A stretch of 64,000 bases of DNA, taken from positions 16,866,526-16,930,525 of the forward strand of contig OY755247.1 of assembly GCA_963576725.1 (NCBI GenBank), in the 5' to 3' direction. The number at the start of each line of letters is the position of its first letter. Position 1 is the stretch's first letter. Below the pieces are notes generated by a model. That model was not told the DNA's origin and did not search any database. It was given only the letters and a program-made list of their open reading frames with translations. Positions 29,670-39,262 of the stretch are shown here, piece by piece. The position numbers and the translations under genes are program-made. Source of the DNA: Azorinus chamasolen. Lineage: Eukaryota > Mollusca > Bivalvia > Cardiida > Solecurtidae.

Positions 29670-29989
29670 GACGATTCTAACCCATTCCCACATAGGCTAA
29701 TTTTAGATCTAACCTCTTTGAATGAATCTACCGAAAATGAGCATTAGCTAGATAAAAGGATTTTTTTTTTAGAATTTTGTAGTTTGAAACCAATGTGATA
29801 AATAGAGCATTTGCTCCTATAGGAGCAAATGCTCTATTTATCACAATAGTTTCAAAAAGTGCTTTTTACAGAGGCGTAGAAAGGCGTATTTATGGTGGAA
29901 AGGGTGAAAGAGCGGTCACAGTATAGCGTTTGGTGGAGAAATGAGGAGTTTACCATTTGGGTTATAATGCACCTTTATCTACAGCTCTG
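29667..29989. mobile_element. E right half interrupted by A
   Basis: Begins at the E centre (AGAGACGATTCTAA), takes the A insert, resumes AAGAGCGGTCACAGTATAGC and GTTTGGTGGAGAAATGAGG, and ends ATCTACAGCTCTG. Confidence 0.75.
29677..29908 (-). mobile_element. A element nested in E
   Basis: CTAACCCATTCCCACATAGG to ATGGTGGAAAGGGTGAA with GCTCCTATAGGAGC. Flanks CTAA and TGAA are imperfect TTAA-like duplications at ATTCTAAAGAG of E. Confidence 0.8.
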
Positions 29990-30084
29990 TTGGACACAAC
30001 ACTGACCGACCTCTTTTGACCTTTACATGATGAATACTGTATGTAAGAAAATATCAATTAATCTGGTACTTTTGTAGAATCATA

Positions 30085-30196
30085 TCTAATTAATACATAA
30101 GCAAACAGAGCCTTGTGATCTACAGGAGCCATCCGATCTGCGTCTACTCCGTTTGCAAACGAGGCTAAGAGGCATATATGTGGAGAAAGGGGTTAA
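30085..30196 (-). mobile_element. B2 TTAA element, left end lost
   Basis: CATAAGCAAACAGAGCCTTG, GGAGCCATCCGATCTGCGTC, TATGTGGAGAAAGGGGTTAA. Confidence 0.6.
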
Positions 30197-30499
30197 ACCC
30201 ATTTGGCTGGGAAATGCTCAATTCTGACTGACGAATGTGCTGAAAACATTTGATTTAACGATTAAGAAGAAATAAAGCCATCAACATAGCAATAATTATG
30301 TAATCATGAGATTAAAATAGCTACTCTTATAATCAAAACAACAAACATGGGATTAGTTTCAATCTCCCAATTTCACATGTCCCTCCATATTGCAAACAAG
30401 TGTTGATTCTGGAGGAATACTTTTTCCCCCCCATAAACTGTAAAATATGTAAAATACTGTAAAACTGTAAAAAAACAAACAAAAAAACCCCAAAAAACG
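30197..30499. other. unique AT-rich sequence
   Basis: Contains CTGTAAAATATGTAAAATAC low-complexity text. No exon seen. Confidence 0.35.
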
Positions 30500-30682
30500 T
30501 GCAGACTCTTTTCAGTGGGTTCCATCTGTTTGCTTATGATATTAATATATAATATAGAAATGATTCTACGGTTTCTGCTTTGGGAAAGATTTCATGTGTT
30601 AATATTACATTTAAAAATTAATCTAATTAATATTCAAGATGTCATTACTTCTTTCATGAATATTCATAGAGTAAAGAGTTAA
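30500..30682 (+). mobile_element. B2 right part
   Basis: GTGCAGACTCTTTTCAGTGG, TGTTTGCTTATGATATTAA, TCATGAATATTCATAGAGTA and AGAGTTAA. Arms worn away. Confidence 0.6.
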
Positions 30683-30685
30683 ACT

Positions 30686-30843
30686 TGAACCCTTTCCCTG
30701 TTCTATGTTTATTCAAAAGTTCAATACATACTATAGCAAGCAGAGCAGACTCTGATCAGAGGGGCTCCTATTAGAGCCGTCTGATCTGGGTCTTCTCTGT
30801 TTGCAAATGCATGAAAAGGCACTTACATGCAAGAAAGGGTTAA
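30686..30843 (-). mobile_element. B TTAA element, shortened
   Basis: TGAACCCTTTCCCTGTTCTA, core GCAGACTCTGATCAGAGGGG, CTCCTATTAGAGCC, end GCAAGAAAGGGTTAA. 158 bp: the middle of the left half is deleted. Confidence 0.75.
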
Positions 30844-31086
30844 GCAGCCAGGAATCACAAACAGGATCCAAACTCCACTTGATTGTATGGTGGAAATGAA
30901 ATTGAAGATAAGGTGAACCTGAGAATCCATGCAGAAAACAATTTATTTTAGCTCACACTAACTTCAGTGCTAAGAGGTTTTGATGTTAAATGTCATGATT
31001 TTATCTTGGACTTCCTCATCTCTCATCCTATAATTGTATCTCTGTTGATCATCAGATGCTGTCAGCTTCAAAACTGATACCTTTCT

Positions 31087-31209
31087 AACCCTTTTCCCTC
31101 ATGTAAACACTTTTTCATACCTTTGCAAACAGAGCAGACCCAGATCAGATGCTTCTGTAGGAGCAGTCTGATCAGAGTGTGCTCTGTTAACTAAGAATTT
31201 ACATAGATC
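31087..31209 (+). mobile_element. B left part, cut by a D element
   Basis: CTAACCCTTTTCCCTCATGT, core CAGACCCAGATCAGATGCTT, CTGTAGGAG, CAGTCTGATCAGAGTGTGCT, then D begins at TACAGTAG. Confidence 0.7.
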
Positions 31210-31627
31210 TACAGTAGAACCTGTCTTAAGCGGCCATCAAAAAGAGGTCTAATTATAGGTCTGTAAGGCAGGTGACAGCTTAACCCATTACCTCATAGGC
31301 TATTCTTAGATCCAACCTCTTTGAATAAATCTACCGAAAAGGAGCATGAACTAGAGAAAAGGAATTTTCTTTAGAATTTTGTAGTTTGAAACCATTGTGG
31401 TAAATAGAGCATTTGCTCCTATAGGAGCAAATGCTTTATTTATCACAATGGTTTCACAAAGTGACCTCTACAGAGTCGTCAAAAGTCGTCAATATGAGGG
31501 AAAGGGTTAATGCAGGTCAAAAGTCCTATAGGAGCTTCCTGCATTACTTTTGCCATGCATTAAACAACCATCTGCTTTTAGAGACTTGCATATTCAATAA
31601 AAGACACTTAAGACAGGTTTTACTGTA
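31210..31627. mobile_element. D element interrupted by A
   Basis: TACAGTAGAACCTGTCTTAA to AGACAGGTTTTACTGTA. Its left arm GGCAGGTGACAGCTTAA is cut by A and resumes TGCAGGTCAAAAGTCCTATA. Removing the insert and one TTAA restores the D arm exactly. Confidence 0.9.
31280..31510 (-). mobile_element. A TTAA element nested in D
   Basis: TTAACCCATTACCTCATAGG to GAGGGAAAGGGTTAA with an intact GCTCCTATAGGAGC. The clearest TTAA target duplication in the window. Confidence 0.92.
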
Positions 31628-31924
31628 CTAAAGGAAACCTGAAAACAGAACAAAAACCCATAGTACTCATTGCTCTCATCAAGTCTATGTGCACTTTACA
31701 TACGAAATCAAGATAATCATAGAAAACAGTTTGATTCAACACAAAGCAACTATGCAATTCATCAAAGATTCCACGTGCTGGACACCTTGATAGCGTTTTT
31801 GAAAACAAAAGCACCAAAAACTGATGCCAATGCTCTTCTTTTGCTGTGAAAATTACTGCCAATTTCTGCAAATTTTTGTAATGGCATATTGAAACAAGCA
31901 AAGTTTTGCCTAATGAAAGAAACA

Positions 31925-32058
31925 GTAGAAGGTGTTCCTTAAAATTCCATAAGCAAACAGAGCAGACCCTGATCAGAAGAATCCTACATCAGACACTCAA
32001 TCTAGGTCCACTCTGTCGGCAAACACGTAATAAGCATCTCTATCAGGTGAAGGGTTAA
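31925..32058 (-). mobile_element. B2 inner half
   Basis: AACAGTAGAAGGTGTTCC, GAGCAGACCCTGATCAGAAG, ACTCTGTCGGCAAACACG, GGTGAAGGGTTAA. Centre worn. Confidence 0.6.
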
Positions 32059-32340
32059 ATATGCACAAATAGAGTTATGGCCCCTTACCATATATATCCC
32101 ATGTAATGGTTAATGGCTGTGTGGAGGTTGATAGGGATGCTGACATTATGACAAAATGTCAAAGGTTTTGCAAAACGCCCATGATGGTGACATCAAGTTA
32201 TGGCAATATTTTGACATTTTTCATCAAAAAGCTAATAACTGAAATTTCAATTGACCTATCAGAGATGTCTTTGGATGCCTCTGCAAATCCCCCAGGAGCT
32301 GTCTGATCAGGTTAGTTGCATTTCCTTACAGAATATAAAA
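32059..32340. other. mostly unique sequence
   Basis: Only a stray B centre (CCAGGAGCTGTCTGATCAGG, 32292-32311). The 66-codon ORF at 32106 lacks splice context. Confidence 0.35.
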
Positions 32341-32517
32341 TACAGCAAAATCTCGATTATTCGAATTTTCTGTATAGAAGAATTTAGACCCTTTTAGGCA
32401 GGTGGCTGCTTAATGCATGGTGAAAGTCATGCAGAAAGCTCCTGGAGGAGCTTTCTGCATGACTTTCACCATGCATTAAGCTGCCACCTGTCTTAAAAGA
32501 TCGATAATAATACGTAT
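32341..32517. mobile_element. D3 hairpin element, right end lost
   Basis: TACAGCAAAATCTCGATTAT, arms GGCAGGTGGCTGCTTAATGC and GCATTAAGCTGCCACCTG around AGCTCCTGGAGGAGCT. Confidence 0.85.
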
Positions 32518-32547
32518 TTTAGTGTTCAAATAAATTTTTACAATTCT

Positions 32548-32660
32548 GCAGTTTCAGCCACCACCAAAACATCCATTTTTATAACATAACAAAAATTCAG
32601 CTAATAGATATTCATGATGTCATTATTTCTTACATGAATATTCATCAGGTAAGGGGTTAA
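32548..32660 (+). mobile_element. B3/B2 right half
   Basis: GCAGTTTCAGCCACCACC, AATAGATATTCATGATGTC, CATGAATATTCATCAGGTAA then GGGGTTAA. Confidence 0.65.
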
Positions 32661-32975
32661 ATTTCTTGACAATTGAAGCATACAACAGTTATTATACTTC
32701 ATTTGGAATGCATGATCTTTGTTCTTTATCTGTCATGATTCATACAGCTACACCCACTTTCAAAAAAGCGAGATCCTGGTTAATGTCAGATGATAACACA
32801 CACATTCAAGTACATGAAATTTTAAGTTTAAACAAAAAGCCCACTTGTTCATTGTTCACTGTTGCTTGTAAAACCAAAGTGTTTTAAATTATCATCAAAT
32901 GTGATACTTACAGCTGAAAGTTTGCTTGTTCTTACAAATGTAACAAATTCAAAACTTAGAGAAATTGTCCAAAAT

Positions 32976-33212
32976 TTAACCCATTCCCTCATATTGACAC
33001 CTTTTGATGACCCTGTAAAAGTCACTTTGTGAAACCATTGTGATAAATAGTGCATTTGCTCCTATGGAAGCAAATGTTCTATTTATCATAATGGTTTCAA
33101 ACTACAAAATTCTAAAAAAAAATCCTTTTCTCTAGTTAATTCTCCTTTTCGGTAGGTTTATTCAAAGTTTAAGAGGTTGGGTCTAAAAATAACCTATGAG
33201 GTAATGGGTTAA
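32976..33212 (+). mobile_element. A TTAA element
   Basis: TTAACCCATTCCCTCATATT to TATGAGGTAATGGGTTAA. Centre GCTCCTATGGAAGCAAATG. Confidence 0.9.
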
Positions 33213-33238
33213 CTCTCTACATTTTTCTCAGATTAACA

Positions 33239-33672
33239 TAAACCCTTTAATCCATGAATATTCATTTAACCCATCCCTCCATAGGCTTGTTTTAGACCCA
33301 ACCTCTTTGAATGAACCTAAAAGGAGCATTTACTAGAGAAAAGGAAAATGATAGAATTGTGTATTATTGAAACCATTGTGATACATTGGGCATTTGCTCC
33401 TTAATGCTCTATTTGTCACAATGGTTACAAGAAGTGACTATTACAGAGGCGTCGAAAGGCATATTTATGGAGGAAAGGGTTAAGAAATATTGACACCATG
33501 AATATTAATTAGCTGAATTTTTATAATGGCGTATGAACATAGAATTTTTTACCATGGCAGAAACTGTAGAATGAGAAGTATCTCATAAACAAACAGAGCA
33601 GATCTTGATCGGACTGTTCCAACAAGAGTTGTCTGATCTGGGTCTACTTAATTAGTTTGTAAAGGCACTTAA
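33239..33672 (-). mobile_element. B2 element interrupted by A
   Basis: TAAACCCTTTAATCCATGAA, then A, then TTAAGAAATATTGACACCAT, GCAGATCTTGATCGGACTGT, TCTGATCTGGGTCTACTTA and a truncated end at CACTTAA. Confidence 0.75.
33266..33483 (-). mobile_element. A TTAA element nested in B2
   Basis: TTAACCCATCCCTCCATAGG to TATGGAGGAAAGGGTTAA. Centre reduced to GCATTTGCTCCTTAATGCTC. TTAA on both sides. Confidence 0.85.
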
Positions 33673-33897
33673 CCCATTCCTGCATATTGACGCCTGTTGA
33701 CGCTTCTGTAAAAGTCACTTTGTGAAACCATTGTGATAAATAGAGCATTTGCTCCACAGGAGCAAATGCTCTATTTATCACACTTGTTTCAAAACTACAC
33801 AATTCTGAAAAATTCCTTTTCTCTTGTTAATGCTCCTTTTTGGTAGATTTAATAAAAGAGGTTAGGTCTAAAAATAGCCTAAGCGGGAATGGGTTAA
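33669..33897 (+). mobile_element. A TTAA element
   Basis: TTAACCCATTCCTGCATATT to AAGCGGGAATGGGTTAA, centre GCTCCACAGGAGC. Subtype with GCATATTGACGCC, like the nested copy at 6937. Confidence 0.9.
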
Positions 33898-34224
33898 AGG
33901 TGTGATTGTGGTAAAGGTTTAGCAAAGGAGACAAGAATAGAATTACAGTTCTAAGGCAGCAATGTGCCGAGGGCATGCCAAGGAGACATTTTCCCACTTC
34001 TCAAGACCAATGTCCTTCAAAAAGTAAGACCTGTCCATTGTTTTACCATGGGAAATGGGTCCCAAACTTTAAACTATCCCCTAAATTGGAGCCCTAGAAG
34101 CACAATGCTGCAATCAATTTCTTAGTGTGCATACACAGCATGCGGCTAAATTTGAAACCATTTTGTCCTGCATCAACCATTTACCTCTAACATATTAATA
34201 CAAGAAACTGAAGAGAAATTTATG
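33898..34224. other. unique sequence
   Basis: No arms or splice-flanked ORF seen. Confidence 0.4.
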
Positions 34225-34299
34225 TGGCCATTTCAGAAACTTTAGAATCAGATCTTTGTAATTCCAACAGCAAACGGAGCTGTCTGATCTGGGTCTACA
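34225..34299 (-). mobile_element. B core fragment
   Basis: TTTCAGAAACTTTAGAATCA, CAACAGCAAACGGAGCTGTC, TGATCTGGGTCTACAT. First arm and dyad deleted. Confidence 0.5.
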
Positions 34300-34772
34300 T
34301 TACAAACCTCTCTAAACCAGAATTCTAATAGAGAAGAATTAACCCTTTCCCTCATATAAACGTGTTTTCACGCATTCGCAAACAGAGTAGACCCAGATCA
34401 GATGGCTCATAGAGGAGCCGTCTGATCAGGGTCTGCTCTGTTTGCTAATAGAATTTGATAGATCTGTCTCTTTGCTTTCTAAAGTGTCTACAATGTTCCA
34501 CCTTCAATATTTCTTTGTAACTATTTTGTTAATGAATATTCAGTAGGTATTGGAAGTTGGCCTAAATACAGAACAGGGAAAGGGTTAAGATACTTTTAGG
34601 CAGATGGCTGCTTTTAGGCAAGTGGTTGCTCAATGCAGGGTGAAAGTCATGGTGAAAGTTCCTAGAGGAGCTTTCTGCATGACTTTAACCCTGCATTAAG
34701 CTGCCACCTGTCTCCAAGGCTGATATTTATAAATGCCAAATTTAATGTCTGGTTTAGAGAGATTTTATTGTA
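34300..34772. mobile_element. D3 element interrupted by B
   Basis: TACAAACCTCTCTAAACCAG and AGAGAAGAA, then B, then TTAAGATACTTTTAGGCAGA and arms around GTTCCTAGAGGAGCTTT to GAGAGATTTTATTGTA. GGCAGATGGCTGCTTTTA is partly duplicated as GGCAAGTGGTTGCTC. Confidence 0.85.
34339..34588 (+). mobile_element. B TTAA element nested in D, full length
   Basis: 250 bp, TTAACCCTTTCCCTCATATA to CAGGGAAAGGGTTAA. Core GATCAGATGGCTCATAGAGG, AGCCGTCTGATCAGGG. Perfect TTAA duplication. Confidence 0.92.
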
Positions 34773-35229
34773 CGCTATCTGCACCTCTATTGTCTATGCA
34801 CACCATGGAGACTCGGAAACTAGGTGATAAAATATGGCTGTAAAGTAATAAGGTGTCCATACACATACAACACCTGATGGGAAATTTGTTGGTGTAACAA
34901 ACAAAAGTGCTGTGGCAGGCTCAATCTGGAAATGCCTGAACCCATCAGATTAATTAGTTTTGCAGTCTTAATTTGTGCAATTAATTTCCATTCGGACTCA
35001 GCTGACAATTTTATTTGATTTTCATTAGTGCTCTACCATTGAGCATGCTGTAAGCGAATTGGTGATAACCTTTAAAAACGAGTTTGTTACTATGGAGACG
35101 ACTAGTGAATCACATACTTAATCAGAATCAAAACTGTTTGACATGCTATGTAATTCTATCCCATCCCTTGGCAAGCAGAGCAAGTATCATCTGCCCAGTT
35201 GGTTATCGGTTTCAATTCTTAAAGCAGAT
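34773..35229. other. mostly unique sequence
   Basis: A faint F arm (CAGAATCAAAACTGTTTGAC) near 35125. No exon seen; the 62-codon minus ORF at 34820 lacks splice sites. Confidence 0.4.
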
Positions 35230-35442
35230 TTAAACCCTTTCAGTGCAGGAAACGGGTCGCTAAATCATTTGCCAACAGCGTAGACCCAGATGAGAGGGCT
35301 CCAAGAGGAGCCCTCTCATCAGGGTCTGCACTTTTTGCCATGTTACACTTTCCTTTCAATAAATCTCTGAATATTCTCAGTAAGCTTGACCTGTTTGAAT
35401 TGTGGAATAGTCCATTTGAGAAGTAAGCATTGAAAAGGTTGA
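35230..35442 (-). mobile_element. C TTAA element
   Basis: TTAAACCCTTTCAGTGCAGG, core AGACCCAGATGAGAGGGC, TCCAAGAGGAG, CCCTCTCATCAGGGTCTGC, end GCATTGAAAAGGTTGAA. Confidence 0.8.
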
Positions 35443-35648
35443 AAGTGTCAATCAGTATGGATTCCAAGGTGCTTGTCATCTCAACTTGATCTAAGCTGTT
35501 TTCAAGGCTAATCTCAAACTATGAGTGTGCTGAGAGTTAATGAAAATAATTGGGATGTTTGATTTGAAAATTGTAACATATGGCAATTTTGGCAAAATAT
35601 CGCTTTTCCATGCATGCTCAGGGTTGATTGATTTTAATTATCCCTTAC

Positions 35649-35949
35649 CTCATCTCTCACTGGAAGCCGGTTCAGAATTCTCAGCAGTTCTGTTCTTGCT
35701 TTGACCCTGTACTCTTTGGCTTCATCCTTGTCTTCCTCATCTTCATCAGGGTATACTGTAACTGTTGTTCCATTCCCAGATTCATTAAACACACCCTCAG
35801 CATGTGCAGTTGTGTTGGTAGAGTTTCCCAGGTCATGAAGGCTGTTCAGTGAATCTGCCAGATAGCTGATGTATACCTTTGACACTGCATCATTACCGTG
35901 GTCCACTGACTGGTGGAGAACACTGCCAGGGGAGGTAACCTGATCATAT
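35649..35949 (-). CDS. 301 bp exon of a polycystin-1-like gene
   Basis: On the minus strand the exon follows an acceptor TTTTCTTGTGTTTCAG and ends at GAG|GTAAGG. It holds one leftover base plus 100 open codons and ends in phase 0. The peptide begins YDQVTSPGSV. It has four N-glycosylation sequons (residues 42, 45, 55 and 59), so it probably lies outside the cell or in a lumen, and an acidic run DEDEEDKDE at 68-76. It ends RTELLRILNRLPVRDE. The last part reads naturally into the exon at 2266-2322 and resembles the segment after the REJ region in polycystin-1-like receptors. Those are large multi-pass membrane proteins linked to sensory and calcium signalling. The coding call rests on the splice sites, phase and composition; the family call is from memory. 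The gene is transcribed right to left, with most exons outside the window. Confidence 0.75.
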
Positions 35950-36002
35950 CTGAAACACAAGAAAATACAGGTTACTCTCTCATCTTAAATTCCTGAAACC
36001 AA

Positions 36003-36252
36003 TTAACCCTTTCCCTGTTCTATTTTTATTTCAAATTCACATACCTATTGAATATTCATGAACAGGGTAGTTATAATGAAAGTTGGAAGTTGAAACAATG
36101 TAGCCATTTTAGAAAGTAAGGAAACAGATCTTTCAAATTTCATCAGCAAGCAGAGCAGACCCTGATCAGACGGCTCCTCTAGGAGCCGTCTGATCTGGGT
36201 CTACTCTGTTTGCAAATGCGTGAAAACACGTTTATATGAGGGAATGGGTTAA
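36003..36252 (-). mobile_element. B TTAA element, full length, near an acceptor
   Basis: 250 bp, TTAACCCTTTCCCTGTTC to GAGGGAATGGGTTAA, perfect arms around GGCTCCTCTAGGAGCC. Its edge is 53 bp upstream of the minus-strand splice acceptor of the 301 bp exon. Confidence 0.92.
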
Positions 36253-36486
36253 CTCATATAAATACCTCGTCACACATTTTTAAGCAGAGTAGATCCAGAC
36301 CAAACAGCTCCTAAAGGAGCCATCTGATCAGGGTCTGCATTTTTGCTTATGAAATTATAATAGACCCAACTACAGTTTCTACAAATACCAAATATTCATA
36401 TGTGCATATGTTACTATACAGCTAATAAATATTCATGATGTCATTATTTCTTACATGAATATAAAACAGGGACAGGCTAGGGTTAA
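36249..36486 (+). mobile_element. B3 TTAA element
   Basis: TTAACTCATATAAATACCTC, core GTAGATCCAGACCAAACAGC, TCCTAAAGGAG, CATCTGATCAGGGTCTGC, end CAGGGACAGGCTAGGGTTAA. Confidence 0.85.
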
Positions 36487-36534
36487 ATGACATACAGTTT
36501 ATATGAAGGATAGGGTCATATGCAAAAAATATGT

Positions 36535-36772
36535 TTAACCCATTGCTCCATAGGCTATTTTTAGACCCAACCTCTTTGAATGAATCTACCCAAAAGGAGC
36601 ATTTACTAGAAAATACTAAAATTTTAGAATTTTGTAGTTTGAAACCATTGTGATAAATAGAGCATTTGCTCCTATGGGAGCAAATGCTATATTTATCACA
36701 ATGGTTTCAAGAAGTGGTATTACAGAGGCATAGAAAGGCGTATTTATGGAGGAAAGGGTTCAGAATTACATT
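36535..36772 (-). mobile_element. A TTAA element
   Basis: TTAACCCATTGCTCCATAGG to TATGGAGGAAAGGGTTCA, centre GCTCCTATGGGAGC. Confidence 0.9.
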
Positions 36773-36904
36773 CTCAGCGATTGTCAAATCAATCCAATTA
36801 TTTTTTCATTCCTCACTTAACCAAGTTTCCAATATCACACGTTTAGCCATCCAATATCACTATCACACAGCATGTTTAACCATCCAATATGAGAATGTTG
36901 CACT

Positions 36905-37142
36905 TTAACCCTTTTACTTCATGAATATTCATGAAAGAAATAATGACATCATGAACATTTATTAGCTGAATTTTCAAAATGGTATAATTTATGTATTGGC
37001 TGAAACTGAAGAGTCAGGTCTATCATAATTTCATAAGCAAACAGAGCAGACCCTGATCAGACAGTTCCTATAGGAGCTGTCTGATCTGGTATACTCTTTT
37101 TGAAAACAAGTGAAAAGGTATTTATATGAAGGAAAGGGTTAA
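36905..37142 (-). mobile_element. B2 TTAA element
   Basis: TTAACCCTTTTACTTCATGA, AATGACATCATGAACATTTA, core GATCAGACAGTTCCTATAGG, AGCTGTCTGATCTGG, end GAAGGAAAGGGTTAA. Confidence 0.88.
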
Positions 37143-37346
37143 TTACCTGAATTTATAATGGCATCATTAACAAGGCGTTTTTTTGTTCGTTTTTTTTTTT
37201 TATTGAAACCATGATGAGATGAGATCTGTTATTTCAAGAGCAAACAGAGCAGACTTGGTTCCGATGACTCCTATGGGAGCCCTCTGGTCTGGGTCTACTC
37301 TGTTTGCAAAGGTGCCAAAAGTTGTCTTTATGAGGTAAAGGGTTAA
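37139..37346 (-). mobile_element. B2 TTAA element, left end short
   Basis: TTAATTACCTGAATTTATAA, GCAGACTTGGTTCCGATGAC, TCCTATGGGAG, CCCTCTGGTCTGGGTCTACT, GAGGTAAAGGGTTAA. Shares TTAA with the previous copy. Confidence 0.75.
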
Positions 37347-37755
37347 ACATTTAATCACAACGTAGGTAACACTTTATCTATCCAACTCATGCTGTGTAAC
37401 CACTCCACCTCTAGTCCATGCATCTCCGACTTTGATGGGAAATCCTACTGACAACTGGGTATTTTCCTTGTCTATTACACTGTCTTCTGTAAGACATGCA
37501 ATTGACTTGGCCCGTAATGACCCAGGCCTGACTGCAAACCTGGCAATTAGAGAACACTTCAAATTCCCTTCATCCCGAATTGAATGACACCGGTGTTTAT
37601 TAGCCCGTCACAAATCAAGACTGACTGTTTCCCAAGTAATGGCATACACATCCTCTACAGTCGAACAAGTGTTTGAAACCAGAGTCTGCGTTAGCTGCAT
37701 GAATCATCGGTTTTCCCTAATTAACCTAATAATCCCAAGTATTCGGAGAGAAAAA
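37347..37755. other. unique, GC-richer stretch with an open minus frame
   Basis: The 62-codon minus ORF at 37374-37562 (ARFAVRPGSLRAKSIACLTE and following) looks more protein-like than its surroundings, but has no clear acceptor/donor pair. It could be an exon end or a decayed gene fragment. No function is proposed. Confidence 0.3.
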
Positions 37756-37842
37756 TTTAGGCAAATAGAGCAGACCCAGATCAAAACGTTCCAGAGGGAG
37801 CCATCTGATCAGGGTCTACACCATCTGCTAGTAGATCAGTCT
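37756..37842 (+). mobile_element. B core fragment
   Basis: GAGCAGACCCAGATCAAAAC, GTTCCAGAGGGAG, CCATCTGATCAGGGTCTACA. Confidence 0.6.
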
Positions 37843-38012
37843 AATATACAGTTACCAAAATGGTGCTTACTAACCAGTGGAGAGCGGACATTGGGTGTCT
37901 GAATACTTGTGGTAATTAGGATTACCACCATATATGCAACCGGTTCTCATAATTAGTTCAATTAAAGCTTTCTCACTCCTACATCTGATGAACAAAATTT
38001 TCCTTCACATGC

Positions 38013-38221
38013 TTAACCCTTTCCCTGTTCAATATTCATATAAGAAATAGTGACATCATGAATATTTATTAGCTGAATTTTTGTAAGGTAAACTTTCCAA
38101 GGGAATGTTTTGCTTTGACAAAAACTGTAAAATCAGATATATATCTTGTCAAAAGCAAACAGAGCAGACCCTGATCAGATAGCTCCAATAGTTTGCTCTA
38201 CCATGTCTGTAAATGTCTTAA
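38013..38221 (-). mobile_element. B3 TTAA element, second arm lost
   Basis: TTAACCCTTTCCCTGTTCAA, GTGACATCATGAATATTTAT, core ACCCTGATCAGATAGCTCCA then GTTTGCTCTACC. Ends GTCTTAA, shared with B. Confidence 0.78.
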
Positions 38222-38452
38222 CCCTTTCCCTGTTCTGTGTTTATTACAATTTTCAGTACCTACTGAATATAAATGGAAAAAAGGTTATAATGATGAAATA
38301 TGGAAGGTGGAGCATTGTAACCATTTTAGAAAGTAAATGCACAGGTCTTTGAAAGTCTGTAAGCAAACAGAGTAGACCCTGATCAGACGGCTCCTCTAGG
38401 AGCCGTCTGATCTGGGTCTGCTCTGTTTGCATTATATGAAGGAAAGGGTTGA
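38218..38452 (-). mobile_element. B TTAA element
   Basis: TTAACCCTTTCCCTGTTCTG to GAAGGAAAGGGTTGA, perfect core GACGGCTCCTCTAGGAGCCG. Confidence 0.88.
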
Positions 38453-38497
38453 CTAGCTCAATCATTCTACAGTTGAATCAATTCTAGCCATTGAAAT

Positions 38498-38618
38498 ATA
38501 ATGACAAACAGTGCAGACCCATATGAGAGCTCCGCTAGGAGCTCCTCTAGGAGCTGTCTCATAATGGGTCTGCACTATTGGCAACTACATGTATGTACGC
38601 TAATAGCATAAGGGTTAA
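38498..38618 (-). mobile_element. C/G-like core with doubled centre
   Basis: CAAACAGTGCAGACCCATAT, GAGAGCTCCGCTAGGAGCTC then CTCTAGGAGCTGTCTCATAA, GGGTCTGCACTATTGGC, end AAGGGTTAA. The dyad TAGGAGCT occurs twice. Confidence 0.6.
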
Positions 38619-38866
38619 ATTATTTTCAAAAATGGACGGAGTCTTAGACAAATATTCATCAGGTAACAGGTTAACTAAATACATGACTGACTGTTGTCTT
38701 ATACAAGTCCAGTATTGTTTAGAGAAGTGAGATTACATTTCACAAGTTCAATGAATCTTCTCCACTGCAGCTGCAAAATCACAAGAACTATTATACCATC
38801 TGCCACATCAGGTTTGATCAATTTTCCTACATCATGACTAGTTCAGTCAGTAAAAGATCATCCTTC

Positions 38867-39027
38867 TTAATCCTTTCAATGCTGAACTTTCAAATGGACT
38901 GTTCCAAAATTTCAAACCAGTCAAGCTTACTGTAAATAGTTAGGAATTTTCTTTTTTAACTCTTCTAAGAGCCTTCTCATCTGGGTCTACACTGTTTGCC
39001 AAGGACATTCTGCACTAAAAAGGTTAA
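38867..39027 (+). mobile_element. C TTAA element, first arm lost
   Basis: TTAATCCTTTCAATGCTGAA, AATGGACTGTTCCAAAATTT, then AAGAGCCTTCTCATCTGGGT and ACTAAAAAGGTTAA. Confidence 0.7.
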
Positions 39028-39076
39028 CAGTATGACATCTGGGATCAAATACTACAATCTTGCTGTTGAGAAAGTA

Positions 39077-39260
39077 CATTTTCAAGAATAACTCCTTATA
39101 CCAACACCATACTCTACACTGTGACCACTCTTTAGAATCGATCGTCTCGAAGATCAACTTGAAGAGAATATTCTAAACAGTAGTTGCAATATAGAGTTTG
39201 GGAGAAATAACAATTCTGGTACATGTATTTGAGTATGCACGTCTTTCTGACATAGCTCTG
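39077..39260. mobile_element. E hairpin element, worn
   Basis: TTCAAGAATAACTCC, CACTCTTTAGAATCGATCGT, CTCGAAGATCAACTTGAAGA, AGTTTGGGAGAAATAAC, ACATAGCTCTG. Confidence 0.7.
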
Positions 39261-39262
39261 AT

